A stretch of DNA of 12,088 nucleotides from UBA8437 sp003445035 (lineage in GTDB: Bacteria; Planctomycetota; Planctomycetia; Planctomycetales; Planctomycetaceae), in contig CALCHI010000070.1 of NCBI GenBank assembly GCA_937901285.1, positions 1 through 12,088 of the forward strand, read 5' to 3'. Below, in pieces: positions 7,821-12,088 of the stretch (within the stretch, counting starts at the first letter, position 1; each line of letters opens with the position of its first letter). Below the pieces are notes generated by a model. That model was not told where the DNA came from and searched no databases. It worked only from the letters and a program-made list of their open reading frames with translations. Made by a program: the position numbers and the translations under genes.

Positions 7821-8903
7821 ATGAGCGTTTCGAGAGTGGGCTGCGAGAGAGCTGGTCGTCTTGTGGTGATGGTCGCTTGCGGACTGGCGGCGGTCGCCAC
7901 GTCGTCGCGGGCCGCCGAGCCGACGTGGGCCGAGAAGATGTTCGAATCGAGGTCTCACGACTTCGGGGTCATCGCGCTGACGTCGAAGGTGACCCATCGG
8001 TTCCAGGTCAAGAACCTCTACCGCGAGACGGTCCACATTTCCGGTGTGAAGACCACCTGTGGCTGTTCGGTTGCCCGGCCCAGCAAGGTGACGCTCGCCA
8101 GTGGCGAGGTGGTGTCGATCGATGTGACGATGGACATGCGGAAGACCCGCACCAACGCCACCAAAAAATCGGCGGTGCTGACGGTGATCTTCGACCAGCC
8201 GACGTTCGCGGAAGTGAAGATCCCGGTCACCGCGCGGGTTCGCAAGGACCTGGTGCTGACTCCCGGTTCGGCCGATTTCACCGGTGTCGACCAGGGCGAG
8301 GCGGCCAGCCGCACCCTGAAGCTGAGGTACGCCGGTCGGGCCAACTGGTCGGTCAAGCAGATCGAGGTCAGTTCTCCGCACCTCTCTGCTCGGCTCGAGG
8401 AGACCAAGCGGGCCGAGGTTCGGCGCCTGGGCTTTCTCCCGAAGTTTCACGACGTGCGGTACGACCTGGTCGTCGAGCTCAAGCCCTCGGCACCGGCCGG
8501 GCTGCTTCGTGAGACGATCGTGCTGGTCACAGACGACCAGAAGGCTCCCCGCATCCCCGTGCTGATTGAAGCGACCGTCGAGTCGGAGTTCACGATCAGC
8601 CCGATGGCCGGTGGAGTGGTCACGTTGGGGTCGCTGGTACCCAGTCGGGCCAAGCGGGTCTCGGTGGTGATCAAGGCTCGCAAGGACTTCCGGATCGCAA
8701 AGATCGAGGCGGGGAGTTCGAGCGGAGCGTTTCGCACGAAGCTGCCCGGTTCGAAACGTCGCGTCCACGTGCTGCCGCTGACGGTGACGGCTCCCGGCGG
8801 AGTGTCCGAGTTGCGGGAGACGTTCACGTTGACGATTGAGGGCCGTGATGAACCACTGACGTTCGTCGTCTACGGTCGCGTCGTGCCGGCGGTCCGGCCG
8901 TAG
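7821..8903 (+). CDS. Secreted DUF1573 protein
   Basis: A 360-residue exported protein. Residues 1-31 form a signal peptide (basic start, hydrophobic VVMVACGLAAVA, then a SRA-type cleavage site). Cys20 in the hydrophobic stretch makes a lipoprotein a weaker alternative. The mature start has the DUF1573 hallmark: HDFGVIALTSKVTHRFQVKN, then VKTTCGCSVARPSKVTLASG with the conserved CGC at 80-82, followed by a SVDVTMD-like strand. The remainder looks like two or three more Ig-like beta domains of the same style (blocks near 143-240 and 250-355), for example LTPGSADFTGVDQGEAASRT and ISPMAGGVVTLGSLVPSRAKR. DUF1573 proteins are common in planctomycetes; their function is unknown. ATG 7821 is chosen over upstream in-frame ATGs because GGAGG lies eight bases before it and because of the signal peptide. 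It is divergent from the thioredoxin/NHL gene. Confidence 0.88.
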   Translation: MSVSRVGCERAGRLVVMVACGLAAVATSSRAAEPTWAEKMFESRSHDFGVIALTSKVTHRFQVKNLYRETVHISGVKTTCGCSVARPSKVTLASGEVVSIDVTMDMRKTRTNATKKSAVLTVIFDQPTFAEVKIPVTARVRKDLVLTPGSADFTGVDQGEAASRTLKLRYAGRANWSVKQIEVSSPHLSARLEETKRAEVRRLGFLPKFHDVRYDLVVELKPSAPAGLLRETIVLVTDDQKAPRIPVLIEATVESEFTISPMAGGVVTLGSLVPSRAKRVSVVIKARKDFRIAKIEAGSSSGAFRTKLPGSKRRVHVLPLTVTAPGGVSELRETFTLTIEGRDEPLTFVVYGRVVPAVRP

Positions 8904-8931
8904 GGACCGGCGGTTCACCCGTTCCCGAACC
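8890..8931 (+). terminator. Two tandem stem-loops at the end of the DUF1573 gene
   Basis: CGGTCC (8890-8895) pairs with GGACCG (8904-8909) around eight bases that include most of the stop codon. Directly after it, GGTTC (8912-8916) pairs with GAACC (8927-8931) around ten bases. No T-run follows. They may end or protect the DUF1573 transcript, consistent with the separate promoter just downstream. Confidence 0.3.
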
Positions 8932-8940
8932 CGACTCAGG

Positions 8941-8970
8941 ATGACACGCCGGGTTGCCGACAGTTAGAAT
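8941..8970 (+). promoter_or_regulatory. Sigma70-like promoter for the DUF1501 gene
   Basis: ATGACA (8941-8946, five of six -35 bases) and TAGAAT (8965-8970, five of six -10 bases) are 18 bases apart. Transcription would start near 8977, which lies after the alternative GTG start at 8973 and so supports the ATG at 9000 as the translation start. Confidence 0.5.
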
Positions 8971-8999
8971 GTGTGGACAGTCGTTTCAGGGTTTGTGCC

Positions 9000-10442
9000 A
9001 TGTTGACCATCAACACTCGTAGCCGGTCGGTCTGCAACGGTCTCTCGCGACGAGACCTGCTCCGCGTCGGTGGTGCCGGTCTGTTCGGGACATCGGCCTC
9101 GCAACTGCTGGCGGCCGAAAGTGTACGGGCGGCCACGGGGGGACGCGCCAAGTCGGTGATGTTCTTGTTCCTGTTCGGTGGTCCCAGCCAGCTCGAGAGC
9201 TTCGACATGAAGCCGTCGGCGGCCAGCAAGATTCGCGGGCCCCTGAAGCCGATCGCCTCGAGGACACCGGGGCTGCTGATCAGTGAGAAGCTGCCGCGGA
9301 CGGCCGCCATCTCGGACAAGATCAACGTCATTCGCACGATGACGCACCCGCACAACGACCACAACGCCTGCCACTACATCCAGACCGGTCACGCCTGGAC
9401 CCGAACCGCGGCCAACGGCAACGACGTCAATGCCCGCGAGACCGATTGGCCGGCGATGGGTTCGGTGGTCGAGTACATCGAGCAGCACTCGCCCGGTTCG
9501 CATCTCCGTGATTTTCCCGATTACGTTTACCTGCCCAACCGCCTGGGTCATCTGCAGGGCTACGATCGGACCGGCCAGTACGCCGGTTGGCTGGGTCGGG
9601 CTTACAACGGGTTGGCGACCGACATTCGCAAAAAGAACAAGACCGACAACCCGTTTTTCCGGGCCTGTGACGACAAGGAACTGGACTTCCGGATCAAGGG
9701 GATCGTGCCCGAGACCGAGATTGGTCTCGATCGGCTCGATCGCCGTCGCGGGCTGCTCGAACAATTCGACATCGCTCGGCGCGAGATCGAGACCGCCAGG
9801 CGGTTGCAGGATTACCACGGAATTCGCCAGCAGGCTCTTTCGCTGGTGACGTCCGAGAAGATCCGCAGCGCCCTGGACATCCGTCGCGAGCAGGCGGCCC
9901 TGAGAGACCGTTACGGTCGCCACCTCTTCGGCCAGTCGTGCCTGATGGGTCGCCGGATGGTCGAGGCGGGTTGCCGGTTCGTGACCGTGTTGTGGGATGC
10001 CCCGGACGGCTACAGCTGGGATTCGCACCGCACCAGTGCCGACCTCGAAAAGCACCTGCTGCCGGGTTTCGACCAGGCCTACGCGGCCCTGATCGACGAC
10101 CTCGATCAACGCGGCCTGCTCGATGAGACGCTGGTGGTGGCGGTCGGGGAAATTGGCCGCACGCCCAAGCCGGATACCTCGGCCTGGGGCCGCGGTCACT
10201 GGAGCCACTGTTTCCCCTGCGTGTTGGCCGGAGCGGGGATTCGTGGCGGCGAGCTGTACGGCCGCTCGGACGCCGATGCGGCCTACCCGGCCGAGAACCC
10301 GGTCAGTCCCGAGGACCTGGCTTCGACGATCTTTGACTCGCTGGGCATCGGGCACGACATCCGTCTTCCCGACGCCCAGGGGCGTCCGGTGCCGATGCTC
10401 GACCGGGGCGAACCGCTGCGACGGTTGTTCTCCAACGCCTGA
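9000..10442 (+). CDS. Tat-exported DUF1501 protein
   Basis: A 480-residue protein of the DUF1501 family, an alkaline phosphatase/sulfatase-like fold abundant in planctomycetes with no established substrate. The N-terminus carries a twin-arginine signal, LSRRDLLRVGGAGLFG (R17, R18), followed by a hydrophobic stretch and an Ala-rich cleavage region around residues 38-45. Family landmarks: FLFGGPSQLESFDMKP (57-72), MTHPHNDHNACHYIQTGH (114-131, a His/Asp-rich possible metal site), and near the end VAVGEIGRTPK with GRGHWSHCFPCVLAGAGIRGGELYG. ATG 9000 gives a correctly placed Tat motif; a GTG at 8973 would add nine residues but precedes the predicted transcription start. DUF1501 genes usually stand next to a DUF1549/DUF1553 cytochrome-like partner; none is adjacent here, so this copy is solitary within the window. 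Confidence 0.92.
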   Translation: MLTINTRSRSVCNGLSRRDLLRVGGAGLFGTSASQLLAAESVRAATGGRAKSVMFLFLFGGPSQLESFDMKPSAASKIRGPLKPIASRTPGLLISEKLPRTAAISDKINVIRTMTHPHNDHNACHYIQTGHAWTRTAANGNDVNARETDWPAMGSVVEYIEQHSPGSHLRDFPDYVYLPNRLGHLQGYDRTGQYAGWLGRAYNGLATDIRKKNKTDNPFFRACDDKELDFRIKGIVPETEIGLDRLDRRRGLLEQFDIARREIETARRLQDYHGIRQQALSLVTSEKIRSALDIRREQAALRDRYGRHLFGQSCLMGRRMVEAGCRFVTVLWDAPDGYSWDSHRTSADLEKHLLPGFDQAYAALIDDLDQRGLLDETLVVAVGEIGRTPKPDTSAWGRGHWSHCFPCVLAGAGIRGGELYGRSDADAAYPAENPVSPEDLASTIFDSLGIGHDIRLPDAQGRPVPMLDRGEPLRRLFSNA

Positions 10443-10452
10443 TCGTCCGTCG

Positions 10453-10514
10453 CTGCTGGCAAGCGAAAAGTCTCTTCGCTAGGGTGAGCGTTCCGACTCA
10501 CTCACCTCCAGCAG
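10453..10514 (+). ncRNA. Predicted compact three-way-junction RNA in the dehydrogenase leader
   Basis: Three stems nest exactly. The closing stem pairs CTGCTGG (10453-10459) with CCAGCAG (10508-10514). Inside it, AGCGAA (10462-10467) pairs with TTCGCT (10475-10480) around a seven-base loop. GGGTGAG (10482-10488) pairs with CTCACCT (10501-10507) with one G-U pair and a twelve-base loop. Junction linkers are two, one and zero bases, so 40 of 62 bases are paired with almost none left over. It fills most of the 88-base gap after the DUF1501 gene and ends eight bases before the AGG of the next gene's ribosome binding site. No T-run follows, so it is not a plain terminator. It matches no riboswitch or ribozyme consensus I know; it lacks the hammerhead CUGAUGA core. 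A leader regulatory element is inference. Confidence 0.4.
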
Positions 10515-10530
10515 AAGAACCGCAGGTCAC

Positions 10531-11514
10531 ATGCCCAAGGTCGTCAGTACATCGGTCAACGCGGACGGTGGTCCGCATTTTGAAATTCTCGCCAACGCCG
10601 GTTTCGACGTCGAACCGGTCGATCGCAGCGTGGACTTGTTTGTCGAGGACAACCTGGTCGCTCAGATGGAGGGCGCATCGGCGATCTCGGCTGGGTCCGA
10701 GCCCTACACTCGTGAGGTGATCGAGTCGTTGCCCGACCTGCGGGTGATTTCGCGGAGCGGTGTCGGTTTCGACGCGATCGATCTCGCCGCGTGTGACGAG
10801 AAAGGCGTGGTTGTCACGGTCACGCCCGGGGTCAATCATCACGCGGTGGCCGAACACACGATCGCGTTGCTGATGGGTGTGGCCCGCGGATTTCCCCAGC
10901 GGCACGACCGGGTCATGAACGGTCGCTGGGTCCGTGAGCCGTATCCCCGCGTGATGGGCAGCACGATCGGCATCGTCGGACTCGGTCGCATCGGCCGTGC
11001 CGTGGCCACGCGGGCCGCGGGCCTGGGCATGAACGTGCTGGCCTTCGAGCCGTACCCGCAGCAGGAATTCGTTGAGACGTGGCGGATCGAGCTGGTCGAT
11101 GATCTGGATGACCTGCTCCCGCGGTGTGACTACGTCTCGTTGCACCTGCCGAACATGGCCGAGACGCACCACGTGATCAACGCCGAGCGGCTGGCAAAGA
11201 TGAAATCCGGCGGCGTGCTGATCAACACCGCCCGCGGGCCACTGGTGGACGAAGCGGCCCTGGTCGAGGCCCTCAAGGGCGGGACGATTCGTGCCGCCGG
11301 GCTGGACGTTTTCGAGGTCGAACCGTTGCCCACCGACAGCCCGTTGCTGGCACTCGACAACGTCCTGCTCAGTGGCCACGTTGCCGGGCTGGACAACGAG
11401 TCCCACGAGGGCACCTTCGAGATGGTTGCCGACACGATCGTCAAGTTGCACGCCGGTGAGTGGCCGGCCGACCGGATCGTGAACATGCAGGGCGTCACCG
11501 ACTGGACATGGTAG
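10531..11514 (+). CDS. D-2-hydroxyacid dehydrogenase, phosphoglycerate dehydrogenase-like
   Basis: A 327-residue NAD-dependent D-isomer 2-hydroxyacid dehydrogenase. The catalytic domain flanks a Rossmann domain with GIVGLGRIGRAVA (GxGxxG at 150-155). The catalytic triad is visible: Arg235 in NTARGPLVDEAAL, Glu264 in DVFEVEPLP, and His283 in LSGHVAGL. The residue ending the second Rossmann strand is Glu173 (AFEPYP), where NAD enzymes usually have Asp. VTPGVNHHAVAEHTIALLMGVAR (about 97-119) is typical of the SerA branch. It lacks the C-terminal ACT or ASB domains of long SerA enzymes, so it is a short form; 3-phosphoglycerate is likely but glycerate, hydroxypyruvate or another 2-hydroxyacid is possible. 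ATG 10531 has a GCAGG four bases upstream. The M20 gene follows after 27 bases, so the two are probably co-transcribed. Confidence 0.93.
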   Translation: MPKVVSTSVNADGGPHFEILANAGFDVEPVDRSVDLFVEDNLVAQMEGASAISAGSEPYTREVIESLPDLRVISRSGVGFDAIDLAACDEKGVVVTVTPGVNHHAVAEHTIALLMGVARGFPQRHDRVMNGRWVREPYPRVMGSTIGIVGLGRIGRAVATRAAGLGMNVLAFEPYPQQEFVETWRIELVDDLDDLLPRCDYVSLHLPNMAETHHVINAERLAKMKSGGVLINTARGPLVDEAALVEALKGGTIRAAGLDVFEVEPLPTDSPLLALDNVLLSGHVAGLDNESHEGTFEMVADTIVKLHAGEWPADRIVNMQGVTDWTW

Positions 11515-11541
11515 GATGACCTCCCTGGAGGACGTCCCACG

Positions 11542-12088
11542 ATGACCCGACCGCCCAATCACGAGCCGCATGCGACAGTCTCTGGCCAGGCCCGCCAGTT
11601 GGTCGAGTCCGCCTGTGGACCGATCGACGGTTGGCTCGAGGAGAATCGCCAGCTGCTGGTTGGGATGCGGCGGCACCTGCACAGGCATCCGGAGCCGAGT
11701 GGCCAGGAGCGGGAGACGACCGAGTACCTGGCCGGGCGACTGGGCGAGGCGGGACTCCAGCCACGGGTGCTCCGAGACGGGCTGGGCCTGATCGCCGATA
11801 CCACGATCGGGACTCCCGGACCGGACGCTCCACGGGTGGCCCTGCGAGCCGACATTGACGCCTTGAAGATCCAGGATGCCAAGTCGGTCGAATACCGTTC
11901 GTGCCGGGATGGCGTGATGCACGCCTGCGGGCACGATGTTCATTCGACGATCGTTGCGGGTGTTGCGCTGGCTGTGGCCGCGGGTTCAGACGGAGCCGGG
12001 CTGGAACCGGGATGCGGGGTGCACTTGAGGTACCTGTTTCAACCGGCCGAGGAGATCTGTCTCGGAGCGAAGTGGCTGGTCGAGCAGG
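11542..12088 (+). CDS. M20-family amidohydrolase (partial, right edge)
   Basis: The first 182 residues of an M20D metallopeptidase/amidohydrolase, the group that includes hippurate hydrolase, N-acyl-amino-acid deacylases and indole-acetyl-amino-acid hydrolases. Motifs: MRRHLHRHPEPSGQERETT (42-60; family RxxHxxPExxxxE), ALRADIDALKIQ (100-111, metal-site Asp), VMHACGHDVHSTIVAG (125-140, metal ligands Cys129 and His131), and YLFQPAEE (164-171, catalytic and metal-binding Glu pair). The frame is open to the window end, so the lid domain and last ligands are not visible. ATG 11542 has GGAGG at 11527-11531, ten bases upstream; CCTC four bases before this site can pair with GAGG as a small hairpin that could weaken it. 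Substrate unknown; likely cytoplasmic, since no signal peptide is seen. Confidence 0.92.
   Translation, partial: MTRPPNHEPHATVSGQARQLVESACGPIDGWLEENRQLLVGMRRHLHRHPEPSGQERETTEYLAGRLGEAGLQPRVLRDGLGLIADTTIGTPGPDAPRVALRADIDALKIQDAKSVEYRSCRDGVMHACGHDVHSTIVAGVALAVAAGSDGAGLEPGCGVHLRYLFQPAEEICLGAKWLVEQ

Noticed and set aside
8964..10355. A 463-codon minus-strand frame opposite the DUF1501 gene
   Set aside because: It mirrors the codon structure of a well-supported gene and contains no recognisable motif.
10453..10514. Hammerhead ribozyme as an explanation of the three-way junction
   Set aside because: The conserved CUGAUGA and the GAAA in the correct junction positions are absent; linkers are too short.
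10498..11943. A 481-codon minus-strand frame opposite the dehydrogenase and M20 genes
   Set aside because: Both sense-strand genes have intact catalytic motifs throughout; the antisense frame crosses two genes and their gap without any domain.

Overview
The window looks like core chromosome of a GC-rich planctomycete or close relative. Pointers are a Tat-exported DUF1501 protein, a secreted DUF1573 protein, a large exported thioredoxin/NHL-propeller protein, an EF-Ts with unusual contact motifs, and a start-site mix with weak or absent Shine-Dalgarno sequences beside strong ones. The phylum call is inference from gene content; no rRNA or other decisive marker is present. I see no mobile element, CRISPR array, tRNA or rRNA.

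Layout. (1) 1-169, minus: the N-terminus of a MacB/FtsX-type ABC transporter permease, cut by the window edge. (2) 259-2113, plus: a tight run of four genes, namely a zinc-finger-less DnaJ/CbpA-type co-chaperone, a small single-pass membrane protein (4-base overlap with dnaJ), rnpA, and yidD (4-base overlap with rnpA). The usual partners of rnpA-yidD, rpmH and yidC, are not adjacent. (3) 2151-5328, minus and convergent with yidD: the conserved translation cluster rpsB-tsf-pyrH-frr, with a good sigma70-like promoter upstream of rpsB that overlaps an 8-6-8 perfect inverted repeat. (4) 5445-7607, minus: a 720-residue exported protein with a CCINC thioredoxin-like domain, an NHL beta-propeller and a C-terminal beta domain, the architecture of animal NHLRC2. 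(5) 7608-7820: a divergent promoter region holding an 8-bp inverted repeat. (6) 7821-12088, plus: DUF1573 protein, DUF1501 protein with its own promoter, a D-2-hydroxyacid dehydrogenase (SerA-like, no ACT domain), and the start of an M20 amidohydrolase cut by the right edge.

How it fits together. The rpsB-tsf-pyrH-frr cluster supplies ribosomal protein S2, elongation factor EF-Ts, UMP kinase and ribosome recycling factor. rnpA supplies the protein subunit of RNase P, and yidD supports membrane protein insertion. The dnaJ-like gene adds folding capacity, so the left half is a growth and protein-biogenesis block. The right half is cell-envelope and metabolic: two exported proteins on divergent transcripts, then a DUF1501 protein and a dehydrogenase/amidohydrolase pair probably co-transcribed (27-base gap).

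I found no obviously new multi-gene system. The observations most worth following are a compact predicted three-way-junction RNA just upstream of the dehydrogenase (10453-10514), the loss of the canonical Thr-Asp-Phe nucleotide-exchange motif in EF-Ts, the NHLRC2-like protein upstream of the ribosomal cluster, and the operator-like dyad on the rpsB promoter.
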